Source: Saccharospirillum salsuginis (GTDB taxonomy: Bacteria > Pseudomonadota > Gammaproteobacteria > Pseudomonadales > Natronospirillaceae). Taken from it: a stretch of DNA of 64,000 bases. A model generated the notes under the pieces. The model searched no databases. It saw nothing but the letters and a program-made list of their open reading frames with translations, and was not told the origin of the DNA. A program made the position numbers and the translations under genes. Numbering within the stretch: position 1 is the first letter of the stretch; every line of letters begins with the position of its first letter. The stretch is from assembly GCF_014651855.1 (NCBI RefSeq), contig NZ_BMXR01000018.1:1-64000 (forward strand). The letters are read 5' to 3'. Of this stretch, positions 16,001-25,549 are shown piece after piece.

Positions 16001-18634
16001 TTAGCCTTTTAAAGCTCGCTCCGTCATTTCAAACACGTCGGGCGACAGGTTCGGCGTGGCCAGGATGGTCTTCAGTGTGGACTCCATCATGGCCCGGCGT
16101 TTGGGCTCGAAGCGCTTCCAGTCCGAGAAGATGGTGACCAGACGGGCGGCGATCTGGGGGTTGATGCCGTTCAGACGCCCGATCATGTCCGCCACCAGCT
16201 CATACCCCTGCCCCGTCTCGTCATGAAACGATTCGACGTTCATGGCGAAGCCGGCGATAACGCTGCGCACCTTGTTCGGGTTCTTGATGTCGAACGCCTG
16301 ATGCTCCATCAGGTTTTCGATGTCCGCCGCGCCGATGTTGGGGGCCGAGGACTGCATCGACAGCCACTGCTCCACCATCTGGGTATCGTCCTGCCAGCGC
16401 TCGTAGAAATGCTCCAGCAGTTCGTCCTGCAGCGCGTGGTCTTCACCCGCCAGAACGGCACGCAGGGCATTGCCACGGTCGGTCTGGTTGCCGGCGTGAT
16501 GGTACAGATCGGCGGCGAAGTCGAACGCGGCCTGATCGCCGGACTTCAACCAGTACCATAGCGCCAGCCCTTGCAGGCTGCGACGACCGGCCTCGGCGGC
16601 GGTGAACTCGTAGTCACCCCGTCCCGCCAATCCTTCGGTCAGGGACCGCCAGATGTCGCGGTAGCGGGTGGCGATGGCGTTGATGACGGCCTTGCGGGCC
16701 GCGACCAGGTTCTCCATGTAAATCTCATCCACCGCATCCTTCAGGATGGCGTAGCCCGGCAGGCTCAGCATGGCGGTCCGTATGGCCGGAGTCAGCTCGG
16801 TATCACCGGCGATGGAGGCGACGGTGTCCAGCAGCGCCGAGGGGACCTGGGCGTTTTTGCCCATGCGCTCGTCTTCGGACATACCCAGAATGGCCCGAAG
16901 ATAGAGTTGCTGAACGGCATCCCAGCGGTTGAAGCCATTGGCGTCGTTTTTCGCCAGGAATGCCAGTTGCTCGTCGCTGTAGTCGAACTGCAAGCGCACC
17001 GGTGCCGAGAAATCCCGAAGCAGGCTGGGAATCGGTTTTTCGTTTACCCCGGAAAAAACGACCCGGGTTTCGGTGTCGGTCAGGGTCAGTACCTGAGTGT
17101 CGGGGTTGTAGTCGGCGTCGGTCCTGATCGGCAGGTCGTTACCGTCGGCATCGAGCAGTCCCATCTTGATCGGGATGACGAAGGAGTCCTTCTCGCGTTG
17201 CCCGGGCGTTGGCGGGCAGCTTTGGCGAAAGGTGAGCCGGTATTCGCCGGTGTCGCTGTCGAAATGGTCCGTTACCGTAACCCGCGGGGTACCGGCCTGG
17301 GTGTACCAGCGCTTGAATTGAGTCAGGTCGCGGCCGCTGACCTCTTCCATGCAGGCGACGAAATCGTCCGTGGTGACCGCCTGGCCGTCGAAGCGTTCGA
17401 AGTAGAGATCGGACCCTTTGCGGAACAGCTCGGGGCCGACCAGGGTATGGATCATGCGCACCACCTCGGCGCCTTTTTCATAGACGGTGGCGGTGTAGAA
17501 GTTGTTGATCTCGATGTACGAATCCGGCCGTACCGGATGCGCCATGGGTCCGTTGTCTTCCGGAAACTGGGCCGCGCGCAAGTCGACGACGTCGTGAATG
17601 CGTTTGACCGCCCGGTCGTGCATGTCGGCGGTGAATTCGCTGTCGCGGAAGACGGTGAAGCCTTCCTTCAACGACAGCTGGAACCAGTCGCGGCAAGTGA
17701 CACGGTTGCCACTCCAGTTGTGGAAATACTCGTGCGCGACAATGGCTTCGATGCGCTCGAAACGCAGGTCGTTCGAGGTATCGGGAGTCGCCAGAACCGC
17801 CGCGCTGTTGAAGATATTGAGCCCCTTGTTCTCCATCGCGCCCATGTTGAAGTAATCGGAGGCGACGATCATGAACAGGTCGAGGTCGTACTCGCGGCCA
17901 TAGGTGTCTTCGTCCCAGCGCATGGCTTTTTTCAGCGATTCCAGCGCGAAGTCGACCTTGTGGGCGTTCTGCGGTTCGACAAAAATGCGCAACGCAACCT
18001 CGCGACCGCTGCGGGTGGTGAAGGTGTCGTCCTTGCGCGAAAGATTGCCGGCCACCATGGCGAACAGGTAGCTGGGTTTCGGAAACGGATCGTTCCAGGT
18101 GGCGAAGTGACGCCCTTCATCCAGTTCACCGGAATCGACCGGGTTGCCATTGGCCAGCAGGACCGGGAAACGCGTCTGGTCCGCTTCGATGCGGGTGGTG
18201 AACGTGGCCATCACATCGGGCCGGTCCGGGTAAAAGGTGATCTTGCGAAAGCCTTCGGCTTCGCACTGGGTGCAATACATGCTGCCGGACTGATACAACC
18301 CCTCCAAGGAGGTATTGTCCTGTGGGCGAATGCGCGTCAATGAGGAGAAACGCGCGTCGTCGCGATCACAAGTCAGCGTCAGGGATTCCTCGTCACGACG
18401 GTAATCGCTCTGCGTCAGTGGCTGACCATCCAGCGCCAGTTCGATGATGTCCTGGTCGACGCCATTGAGGACCAGGTCGCGGCTGGCGATGTTCGGGTTC
18501 TTCTTCAATGTCAGATGGGATTCCACATCGGTGTGCGTCTCGAATATGCGCACCGTCAGATCGATGTGCTCCACCCAGAAAGCCGGTTCCTGGTAATCCT
18601 TCAGATAAATGGTTTTCGGGTCCTGAGTTCTCAT
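16001..18634 (-). CDS. pepN: Aminopeptidase N
   Basis: An 877-residue M1-family metallopeptidase of normal PepN length. The substrate-anchoring GAMEN sequence (MGAMENKGLN) lies near residue 261. The zinc site HEYFH(x18)E is visible as VAHEYFHNW followed by LKEGFTVF. The N-terminal beta domain, catalytic domain, small beta domain (about 440-545) and the alpha-helical C-terminal DUF3458-type domain are all present. PepN removes N-terminal residues from peptides in the cytoplasm. It is monocistronic, with the tRNA-Ala promoter in its 3' flank. Confidence 0.97.
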   Translation of the reverse strand: MRTQDPKTIYLKDYQEPAFWVEHIDLTVRIFETHTDVESHLTLKKNPNIASRDLVLNGVDQDIIELALDGQPLTQSDYRRDEESLTLTCDRDDARFSSLTRIRPQDNTSLEGLYQSGSMYCTQCEAEGFRKITFYPDRPDVMATFTTRIEADQTRFPVLLANGNPVDSGELDEGRHFATWNDPFPKPSYLFAMVAGNLSRKDDTFTTRSGREVALRIFVEPQNAHKVDFALESLKKAMRWDEDTYGREYDLDLFMIVASDYFNMGAMENKGLNIFNSAAVLATPDTSNDLRFERIEAIVAHEYFHNWSGNRVTCRDWFQLSLKEGFTVFRDSEFTADMHDRAVKRIHDVVDLRAAQFPEDNGPMAHPVRPDSYIEINNFYTATVYEKGAEVVRMIHTLVGPELFRKGSDLYFERFDGQAVTTDDFVACMEEVSGRDLTQFKRWYTQAGTPRVTVTDHFDSDTGEYRLTFRQSCPPTPGQREKDSFVIPIKMGLLDADGNDLPIRTDADYNPDTQVLTLTDTETRVVFSGVNEKPIPSLLRDFSAPVRLQFDYSDEQLAFLAKNDANGFNRWDAVQQLYLRAILGMSEDERMGKNAQVPSALLDTVASIAGDTELTPAIRTAMLSLPGYAILKDAVDEIYMENLVAARKAVINAIATRYRDIWRSLTEGLAGRGDYEFTAAEAGRRSLQGLALWYWLKSGDQAAFDFAADLYHHAGNQTDRGNALRAVLAGEDHALQDELLEHFYERWQDDTQMVEQWLSMQSSAPNIGAADIENLMEHQAFDIKNPNKVRSVIAGFAMNVESFHDETGQGYELVADMIGRLNGINPQIAARLVTIFSDWKRFEPKRRAMMESTLKTILATPNLSPDVFEMTERALKG

Positions 18635-18734
18635 TGAGGTTTCGCCTTGTTGCCCTTTTGGGGAGATGGTGTTGGGACGTAGATGGTCGCCCGGTATCGG
18701 TCGCTCACGGCAGGCGGGTAGCCCGCCGCGGCGC

Positions 18735-19589
18735 CTAGCTCAGAATGACTTCATAGCCGGTGTGACGGCGGATATTGATCACGCCGGTGTCGAGTATCCA
18801 GTACTGCCCCTTGATGCCGAGCAGTGTGCCTTCCACGACGGGGTGTTTATCCAGATTGAGGCTGCTGACTTTCTCGGGGTAGCGTTCGACGGGAAAGGTA
18901 AACGAATGGACATCGCCATGGCTCAGCAGTTGAACAGCCTGGATGCCGTATTTTTCGATGATGTCGTTCAGTTCCGGCTCGCACTCACGGAACAAACGGT
19001 CGCGAATCGCCGGCAGGTCCAGTTCCTCGGCCGTGCCCTTGAGCATGGTGCGCCAGTTGGTTTTGTCGGCGACGTGCTGCTTGAACACGACTTCGATCAG
19101 ACCGGCCAGCAGGCGCGAGGTCACCCGGGCGATGGCCATGCCCTGGGTCGCGCCCTGATCGATCCAGCGGGTCGGAATCTGTCCGCCGCGGGTGATGCCG
19201 ACCTTGATGCCACTGGCGTTGGCCAGATAGACGTAATGGGATTGCATGCAGGTGGCCTCGCCCCACTCCGGCTCGCGGCAGGTCCCCTGGTCGAAGTGGC
19301 ATTTCTCGGGGCTCATCATGCAGGAGTCGCACTGGGCCAGTGACATAAAGTGCTCGTAGCAGTAGCCCTGACCGAAGCTCTTGTTGGTTTCCTTGCCGCA
19401 ATATACGCAGTAAATGTGGCCGGTGTATTCCAGACGGATCGGTTGACCGATACGGGCGTTCATATCGACACGTTCGTCGCCCAGCTCCAAGCGGTAGCGC
19501 ACCGGCGATTCCGGCTCGACCACCATCTTGTCCAGGGTGCCACGGGCGGTCTCGGTGGTCTCGTCCGAGGCGAAGAGTTCCAGGTTCAT
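18735..19589 (-). CDS. DUF2797-family protein with zinc-ribbon-like cysteines
   Basis: A 284-residue cytoplasmic protein fitting DUF2797. The middle holds a cysteine cluster: CVYCGKETNKSFGQGYCYEH, CDSCMM, then CHFDQGTC, which suggests one or two bound zinc ions. The following GIKVGITRGGQIPTRWIDQGA resembles a GIY-YIG-like nuclease core (YLANASGIKVGITR), an inference from the pattern. Its ATG overlaps the stop of the DUF1315 gene by 4 bp, so the two are translationally coupled. Function is not established. Confidence 0.75.
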   Translation of the reverse strand: MNLELFASDETTETARGTLDKMVVEPESPVRYRLELGDERVDMNARIGQPIRLEYTGHIYCVYCGKETNKSFGQGYCYEHFMSLAQCDSCMMSPEKCHFDQGTCREPEWGEATCMQSHYVYLANASGIKVGITRGGQIPTRWIDQGATQGMAIARVTSRLLAGLIEVVFKQHVADKTNWRTMLKGTAEELDLPAIRDRLFRECEPELNDIIEKYGIQAVQLLSHGDVHSFTFPVERYPEKVSSLNLDKHPVVEGTLLGIKGQYWILDTGVINIRRHTGYEVILS

Positions 19590-19855
19590 TGCAGCGTCTC
19601 CCCATCATCCCGAAGGTGCAGAATCTGGGTATCATCGGTCTGGTTTTCAGGTTTCTCGGGCACGGGGACATACCCGATGCGCTGATCCTCCGGAATGCCC
19701 TGGCTGACTTCGTACTTCAACAGCGCCTCCAGGCAGAGGGCTTTCTGCTCACGGGTCAGGGCCACACCGTTCGGCCACTTGCCCAATTCAACCGACTCTT
19801 TCAGCCGGCTGTACATGTCCGGCGTCAAACTGGCCGCCAGTTCATCGAAATTCAT
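19586..19855 (-). CDS. yeaC: DUF1315-family protein (YeaC-like)
   Basis: An 89-residue soluble protein with the DUF1315 pattern MYSRLKESVELGKWPNGVALTREQK and the following helix CLEALLKYEV. The length fits the family. YeaC-type proteins are of unknown function. It is the first gene of a pair with the DUF2797 gene (4-bp overlap). Upstream is the 400-bp palindromic element B. Confidence 0.75.
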   Translation of the reverse strand: MNFDELAASLTPDMYSRLKESVELGKWPNGVALTREQKALCLEALLKYEVSQGIPEDQRIGYVPVPEKPENQTDDTQILHLRDDGETLQ

Positions 19856-19903
19856 TCAAACTTCCTCGGTGCAATCATTCCGGGAGTCTACCACCCCCGG
19901 ATT

Positions 19904-20303
19904 GTAGGGCAGAAGAGGCCAAAGGCCGTTATCTGCCTGGAGGGCAAAACCCTCGTGTAAACCAAACTTGGTAGTAACTCAAGTTTCCTTGTTCGAGCTG
20001 GCCGTGAGGCAATGGCCCGCGTCGGCTACCGGGGATACCCCTGTGGGGTCGGCGTAAATCCATCCATGGAGCCTAGACCGCAGGATATGAATCCCATCCC
20101 TGGGATTCACCCTTCGGGCTCGCTTCGCTCATGCTAAAACGCTCCTGGCGTTTTAGTCCCTGCTGCGGACTACCCCACAGGGGTATCCCCGGAATCCGCC
20201 GCTAGTCAGTTCAGCGAACTCCGAAACTTGAGGTAATTAAAGCTGGCCACGCCGCCACGGCAGAAATCACTGCGCCCGATGTGTCGGACCACTTCTGCCC
20301 TAC
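19904..20303 (+). repeat. Palindromic element, copy B (about 400 bp, with extra hairpins)
   Basis: The outermost inverted ends are GTAGGGCAGAAG (19904-19915 with 20292-20303). Next comes a partial pair, ACTCAAGTTTC/GAAACTTGAG, and then a perfect 21-bp stem (20029-20049 with 20172-20192). The core has CCATCCATGG at 20060-20069 and CCGCAG...CTGCGG, as in copy A. Here the loop of that hairpin holds two additional hairpins, TGAATCCC/GGGATTCA and CTAAAACGC/GCGTTTTAG. The 21-bp stem has no resemblance to copies A, C or D. This fills the 460-bp gap between yeaC and nadK. Confidence 0.85.
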
Positions 20304-20315
20304 GAATAATCAGCC

Positions 20316-21218
20316 TCAGGACCCTTCCAGTTTGCTTCCCCAGCCCAGTTTCGTGCGGCAAATCTCATAATAGTTGTGGTCCGCAGGGTGCAACAGGTGC
20401 AACTTGTGCGGATACTGGCACACCCACAACTCGTCATTCGCCTCGATGGGCATGTGATTCTGGGCGTCACAACTGACTTGCGGCTTGGTGGCGTTCTCGG
20501 GGCCGACGTGGATGCGCAGCTGCGCATCGGCGCCGACGACCAGGGGCCGATTGTTCAAGCTGTGAGGGAACATGGGGACCAGGATCATGGTATTCAAACC
20601 CGGGTGCACCAAGGGCCCGCCCGCGGACAACGCATAGGCGGTGGAGCCGGTCGGAGTCGAGATGATCAGGCCGTCCGAGCGCTGGCTGTAGACAAACTGG
20701 TTATTGATGTACAGCTCGAATTCGATCATCCGGATCGATTGGCCCGGATGCAGCACGACATCGTTCAGCGCCCGGCCGGTCGAGATCATTTGACCGTCGC
20801 GTTTGACCTTGGCCTCGAGCAGGAAGCGATCCTCGATGACGTAGTGACCGTTCAGCACTTCCAGTACCCGGTCTTCCATCTCAAACGGCATGATGTCGGT
20901 CAGGAACCCCAATCGCCCCCGGTTAATGCCCAGCAGCGGCTTCTCGAACGGTGCCAGGTCCCGTGCCGCGCCCAGCAGAGTGCCGTCACCGCCAACGACG
21001 ATGATCAGGTCGGCCCAGTCGCCGATTTCGTCCCGGCTCTTTCGATTGCAGCGCAGCCCGGGAATGGCCTCGGCAAGGGGTTCGTCGACGCTGAAAGGCC
21101 GGTCGTGCTCGGCCAGTAATTGAGTCAGGCGCTGGACGGAATGGACCACGCTGTCGCTGTCCAGTCGGCCCAGAATGCCGATCTTCTCGAATGTTTCCGG
21201 GTGTGGCGGTTTTGTCAT
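20316..21218 (-). CDS. nadK: NAD kinase
   Basis: A 300-residue NAD kinase, phosphorylating NAD to NADP. The diagnostic GGDGTLL (ATP/NAD phosphate loop, about residue 75) is present, together with GINRGRLGFLTD, LNDVVLHPG, and TPTGSTAYALSAGGPLVHP in the all-beta domain. Length and order are normal. It is divergent from the DUF1853 operon, whose true start must lie right of 21218. The stop is 13 bp from the end of element B. Confidence 0.97.
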   Translation of the reverse strand: MTKPPHPETFEKIGILGRLDSDSVVHSVQRLTQLLAEHDRPFSVDEPLAEAIPGLRCNRKSRDEIGDWADLIIVVGGDGTLLGAARDLAPFEKPLLGINRGRLGFLTDIMPFEMEDRVLEVLNGHYVIEDRFLLEAKVKRDGQMISTGRALNDVVLHPGQSIRMIEFELYINNQFVYSQRSDGLIISTPTGSTAYALSAGGPLVHPGLNTMILVPMFPHSLNNRPLVVGADAQLRIHVGPENATKPQVSCDAQNHMPIEANDELWVCQYPHKLHLLHPADHNYYEICRTKLGWGSKLEGS

Positions 21219-21272
21219 CTATCCGGCTTCGGTTATCGTCTCGGGACAGCAAGCATACCAGAAGGCGGGGGC

Positions 21273-22148
21273 GTGAACGAAAACGACGTGGAACGGATCA
21301 GACGGGATCTGGACTGGTTGATGACCGCACCGTCGCTGCTCTCGAGCCCCACCCTGCGCTGGCATCCCGGCCAGGCCTGTACGCCTGCGTTGCCGGAGCG
21401 CATTCCCGCCGAACGGCTCGACACCCTGATTGCCCTGCGACACGGCCGGTTGGGTGCCTATTTCGAAGCCCTGGCCACGGCCCTGCTCGAGCATTCGCCC
21501 GATTTCACCCTTCTGGCCCGAAACCGGGTCATCCATGGCGATGGAAGAACCCTGGGTGAACTGGACCTGCTGCTGCGTGATCACCGCGCCAACCGAATCC
21601 TGCATCTGGAACTGGCGCTCAAGTTTTACCTGAAACTGGAACCGGAAGAGACAGACCCGGAGCCGGATCATCTGTGGATTGGTCCCGGCCAGCGCGACTT
21701 CCTGGCCATCAAACACGACCGCATGCTCGACCACCAGCTGCGTCTGCCCGATCTGGCTCGTCGACACAACGCCTGGCCAGCGGATCTCCCGCGTCCCGAC
21801 CGGTCCGAAGCCTGGGTGACCGGCCGTCTGTTTCATCGCGAAAGAGCGGCATTCAAAACCCCCATCGTCGCGGCCGACGCTTCGATCGGCCATTGGCTGA
21901 CACTCAGCGAATTCAACGCCCGCGAATTCGATGGGCACTGGATCAGCAAGGCGGATTGGTTGAGCCCGGAACTCGACAGGACGCCCGCCCCCATTAAACA
22001 CCCGTTGCCGGGCCAGTTCCTCGGCGCACCCGCCGGGGATGACCGGCCGCGCCACTGGTTCATCGTGCCCGACGACTGGCCAGTCAGCGCCCGGAACCGT
22101 ATGCTGGCGCGCTTTCAACCCTCTGTGGAGATTCAGCCCGGTGACTGA
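21273..22148 (+). CDS. DUF1853-family protein
   Basis: A 291-residue protein if the GTG at 21273 is used (VNENDVERIRRDLDWLM). A longer frame from 21120 runs through the nadK start on the other strand and is unlikely. The DUF1853 features are LGAYFEALATALLEHSP, the acidic segment GELDLLLRDH, and HLELALKFYL, resembling a PD-(D/E)XK-like nuclease fold (ExD...ExxxK-like spacing), though this is inferred. Its last codons overlap the GTG start of the mutarotase gene by 8 bp. Confidence 0.75.
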   Translation: MNENDVERIRRDLDWLMTAPSLLSSPTLRWHPGQACTPALPERIPAERLDTLIALRHGRLGAYFEALATALLEHSPDFTLLARNRVIHGDGRTLGELDLLLRDHRANRILHLELALKFYLKLEPEETDPEPDHLWIGPGQRDFLAIKHDRMLDHQLRLPDLARRHNAWPADLPRPDRSEAWVTGRLFHRERAAFKTPIVAADASIGHWLTLSEFNAREFDGHWISKADWLSPELDRTPAPIKHPLPGQFLGAPAGDDRPRHWFIVPDDWPVSARNRMLARFQPSVEIQPGD

Positions 22149-23013
22149 CCACCCGACTCTGACCGAAGCATCGAACCCAGGTGGCCTGACCCGCCTGACC
22201 GTTCGCAATCAGGCCGCAACGGCCGTGTTGTACACCCAGGGCGCCCATATCACCTCTTTCGTACCCCAGGGTGGACGAGATTTGCTGTGGGTGTCCGAAG
22301 ACGAGGACTACCAGGCCGGCAAAGCCATTCGTGGCGGCGCCCCGGTCTGTTGGCCCTGGTTTGGTGCCCATCCCACCGATCCCGACGCGCCCGCCCATGG
22401 ACTGGTGCGGAATCGGGAGTGGCAGTGGGAAATCCTGTCGGACCAGCCGAACCAAACCCAGCTGAGACTGGCCCTGGATACAAGCGGCGATCATCCGGCT
22501 TTCCCCTATCGCGCCCGGGTTGAAATGATCGTCGGGATCGGTGCGACCCTGACCCAACGCCTGGTGACTCACAATCTCGACAACCGGGCTTTCACTGTCA
22601 GCCAGGCGCTGCATACCTACTTGCCGGTCCACACACTCGCTTCGGCCGAGGTGACGGGTCTCGCCGGGTCACCCTGTCTCGACAAGCTGACCGGCGAGCG
22701 AACCCACTGGCCGGAAGACTTCCGGTTCGACCGGGAAATCGACCGCATCATCCTCGACAACAACCGCCCGATTCGACTGACAGACGGACCGGATCGTGCC
22801 ATTCTTCTGGAACGGACCGGCAGCCACTCCCTGATCGTCTGGAATCCCTGGGTCGAAAAAAGTCGCCGGCTGTCCAACTTCAGGAACGACGACTATACCC
22901 GCATGGTGTGCCTGGAAACCGCCAACGTCGACCGCGACGCCCGCACCGTCGAACCCGGCGATCATCACGAACTGAGCCTGACACTGCGAGACGACACCCC
23001 GATCCGACCATGA
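22141..23013 (+). CDS. D-hexose-6-phosphate mutarotase
   Basis: A 290-residue galactose-mutarotase-fold enzyme related to YeaD. The GTG start at 22141 overlaps the upstream stop; a longer frame runs through the DUF1853 coding region. Typical segments are GAHITSFVPQGGRDLLWVS, the active-site APVCWPWFG, APAHGLVRNREW with the catalytic His, and LHTYLPV. It interconverts alpha and beta anomers of glucose 6-phosphate. It shares ATGA with the following DnaJ-like gene, so the three-gene operon is tightly coupled. Confidence 0.85.
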   Translation: MTDHPTLTEASNPGGLTRLTVRNQAATAVLYTQGAHITSFVPQGGRDLLWVSEDEDYQAGKAIRGGAPVCWPWFGAHPTDPDAPAHGLVRNREWQWEILSDQPNQTQLRLALDTSGDHPAFPYRARVEMIVGIGATLTQRLVTHNLDNRAFTVSQALHTYLPVHTLASAEVTGLAGSPCLDKLTGERTHWPEDFRFDREIDRIILDNNRPIRLTDGPDRAILLERTGSHSLIVWNPWVEKSRRLSNFRNDDYTRMVCLETANVDRDARTVEPGDHHELSLTLRDDTPIRP

Positions 23014-23597
23014 AGCATCTGAACCTGCCACCCCGCCTGCTCGATGCCGTCGCCGATCTGATCGGCCGTCATCCGGGTGGGCTGTCGGAATTCGAGCTGA
23101 TGCAACAGCTCGACAAGCACTACCCCGATGTTTTCCCCAAACCCGACCTGCGCGACCCGTTGCTGCTGTTCCAGCACCACTTTGTGCTGATGCATATCCT
23201 GTATCGCTTACAGGACGACTGGTGGCAAGCCGGCGAAGGCGTGCTCGACATCAATGCCCTGCGCATCGTCAAACGACCGGTGGTCGAACGAGGCGAGCAA
23301 CAATTGAGCGTGGATCGCTCGCTGAAAGACTACTATCTGGATTGGGATAACCTGGGCCGGGAGAACACGGACTCGGTGCAGTCATTGCTGGACGGTTTCT
23401 GGAAGCGACTGTTGGGCGATCAGCAGGCGCCCGAGGCCCTGGCGGAACTGGGACTGGATGACAACGCCGATATGCCCGCGATAAAAGCGCGCTACCGGCA
23501 GTTGGCGAGCGAACATCACCCCGACAAGGGCGGCGACCCGGAGGAGTTCCGGAGAATCCGAGAAGCCTACGAAGCGTTGGTTAATGGGTTTAAGTAG
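23010..23597 (+). CDS. DnaJ-related protein (N-terminal DNAJ_related domain + C-terminal J domain)
   Basis: A 195-residue protein. The N-terminal about 120 residues fit the DNAJ_related domain (SEFELMQQLDKHYPDVF, LFQHHFVLMHILYRLQ). The C terminus is a J domain with the Hsp70-stimulating HPD tripeptide in SEHHPDKGG, followed by FRRIREAYEALVNG. The ATG at 23010 overlaps the preceding TGA. It should recruit DnaK for an unknown client. The TAG stop is the first part of a repeat unit beginning GTAGGTTGG. Confidence 0.85.
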   Translation: MKHLNLPPRLLDAVADLIGRHPGGLSEFELMQQLDKHYPDVFPKPDLRDPLLLFQHHFVLMHILYRLQDDWWQAGEGVLDINALRIVKRPVVERGEQQLSVDRSLKDYYLDWDNLGRENTDSVQSLLDGFWKRLLGDQQAPEALAELGLDDNADMPAIKARYRQLASEHHPDKGGDPEEFRRIREAYEALVNGFK

Positions 23598-23627
23598 GTT
23601 GGATTAGCCCGAAGGGCGTAATCCAAC
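23594..23627 (+). repeat. REP-like hairpin GTAGGTTGGATTAGC family
   Basis: GTTGGATTAGCCC/GGGCGTAATCCAAC forms a hairpin with loop GAA. The GTAGG end begins inside the last sense codon of the DnaJ-related gene and supplies its TAG stop. The inverse orientation occurs at 56518-56551 and, degraded, at 62427-62470. Confidence 0.7.
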
Positions 23628-23643
23628 ACACCAACCCGCCCCA

Positions 23644-24237
23644 TCATGCCTGATAGTAGGCGTTCTCGGTCACGGTATGGTCAGTCACGTCCCGAATACC
23701 CTTCAACTGCGGCACTTTCTCGAGCAAGGTCGCTTCCACGCCGTTCTTCAGCGTGATGTCCACGGCCGCACAGCCCTGGCACCCGCCACCGAACCGCAAC
23801 ACGGCGACGTTTTCGTCGGTCAACTCCTCAAGGCTGACTTCACCACCGTGCGACGCCAGACCGGGATTGATCTCGGTGAACAGAACGTAGTTGATCTGGT
23901 CTTCGAGCGGACTGTCGGCTGTCACTTTCGGCATCTTGGCGTTCGGTGCCTTGATGGTCAGTTGACCGCCCATCTTGTCCTGAGCGAAGTCGATGACGGC
24001 TTCATCCAGGTACGGCAGGCTGTTTTTTTCCAGGTAGACCCGGAACTTCGCCAGTTCCAGAATCTCATCGTTCTCTTTTTCCTCGCCCGGACGACAGTAG
24101 GCCAGGCAGGTTTCGGCGTATTTGGTACCCGGCTGGGTGACGAACATGCGTACCGCCACCCCTTCCGCGCTTTGTTTGGACAGCAGGCCGGCCAGATAGT
24201 CCTGGGCCGACTCGGTGATGTTCATTTGAATGTCCAT
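23644..24237 (-). CDS. nfuA: Iron-sulfur cluster carrier NfuA
   Basis: A 197-residue protein with an N-terminal degenerate A-type domain (about 1-95) and a C-terminal Nfu domain (about 105-197) bearing the cluster-binding CxxC in FGGGCQGCAAVD. NfuA assembles [4Fe-4S] clusters as a dimer and delivers them to apo-targets, especially under oxidative stress or iron limitation. The ATG at 24237 has GGAG seven bases upstream. It is divergent from the split metH; the shared region holds a palindrome. Confidence 0.97.
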   Translation of the reverse strand: MDIQMNITESAQDYLAGLLSKQSAEGVAVRMFVTQPGTKYAETCLAYCRPGEEKENDEILELAKFRVYLEKNSLPYLDEAVIDFAQDKMGGQLTIKAPNAKMPKVTADSPLEDQINYVLFTEINPGLASHGGEVSLEELTDENVAVLRFGGGCQGCAAVDITLKNGVEATLLEKVPQLKGIRDVTDHTVTENAYYQA

Positions 24238-24393
24238 CCACAGACTCCGTGGTCGTCTTAATATTGAATCGGCGGCATTTTAACGGAAAACCACGCCGGA
24301 CTGAATACCTGAGTATTTTAGTTGGTTATACAAATGGGTCTCTCCCCGGGGAATTCAATGCCGAAGGACCAGACGCACCGAGCCAGATAACGG

Positions 24394-24425
24394 TATAATC
24401 ACTATATCAAAAAATTTTGATATAG
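24394..24425 (+). promoter_or_regulatory. Promoter -10 and operator-like palindrome upstream of metH
   Basis: TATAAT at 24394-24399 is followed two bases later by a perfect inverted repeat with 11-bp arms, CTATATCAAAA/TTTTGATATAG, around AA (24402-24425). A dyad covering the expected +1 is the usual place for a repressor site. ArsR-family SahR regulates methionine and S-adenosylhomocysteine genes in some Proteobacteria; linking it to this site is inference. Confidence 0.55.
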
Positions 24426-24522
24426 ATTGAAATCAGAGCCATTTTACGGTTTCATAGTCAATACGTAATGAGAGGCAGCCGTGCCTGCCCGTTGTAAACG
24501 AACCCGACCACCGGACATCATT

Positions 24523-25549
24523 ATGACCCGCTCTGTCGCAGACCAACTCCACGACATCCTCAAACGCCGCGTTATGGTGCTCGATGGCGCCATGGGCACC
24601 TCCATCCAGAGCTACCCGCTGGAGGAGGCCGATTTCCGCAAAGGCCATTTCGAGGATCATCCGCACCCGCTGAAAGGCAACAACGATCTGTTGTCCATTA
24701 CCCGGCCCGACATCATCGAGGAAATCCACGATTCGTTCTTCGAAATCGGCTGCGATTTCGCCTGCACCAACGCCTTCAGCGGCACCACCATCGCCCAGGC
24801 GGACTACGGATTGGAAGCGGCGGTCTACGACATCAACTACGCCGCCGCCCAATGCGCCCGACGCAGTGCCGACCGGTGGACCGAGAAAACACCCGACCAA
24901 CCCCGTTTCGTCATCGGTTGCCTGGGCCCGACCAACCGCACCGCGTCCATCTCGCCCGATGTGAACGACCCCGGCAAACGCCTGGTCAGTTTCGACGACC
25001 TGGTCGCCGCCTACAAACAGGCCGCTGAAGCCCTGCTCGACGGTGGCGTCGACGTCATCATGGTCGAGACCGTGTTCGATACGCTGAATGCCAAGGCCGC
25101 GGTCTTCGCGGTGCTGGAAATCAAAGAGGAACGCGGGCTGGATACACCGCTGATGGTCTCCGGCACCATCACCGACGCCAGCGGCCGCACCCTGTCCGGC
25201 CAGACCCCGGAAGCGTTCTGGATCTCCCTGATGCACGGCGAACTGTTCAGCATCGGCCTGAACTGCGCGCTGGGGGCGGATGAAATGCTGCCGCACATCA
25301 TCGCGCTCGATAAAAACGCCAGTTGCTATGTCTCGGCCCACCCGAACGCTGGTCTGCCGAACGAGTTCGGCGAATACGATCAGACGCCGGAACAGATGGC
25401 CGAGTACGTTCGCCCCTTCCTGTCCGAAGGGCACGTCAACATCATCGGCGGTTGCTGCGGAACCACTCCTGCACACATCAAGGCGCTGAAAGAACTGGCC
25501 GACCAGTATTCCCCCCGCAACCTGCCCCACGCTGTCACGGAGGCTGCCC

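Noticed and set aside
24238..24522. Possible cobalamin, SAM or SAH riboswitch before metH
   Set aside because: No B12-box or SAH/SAM core motif could be recognised; only the short AT-rich palindrome stands out.
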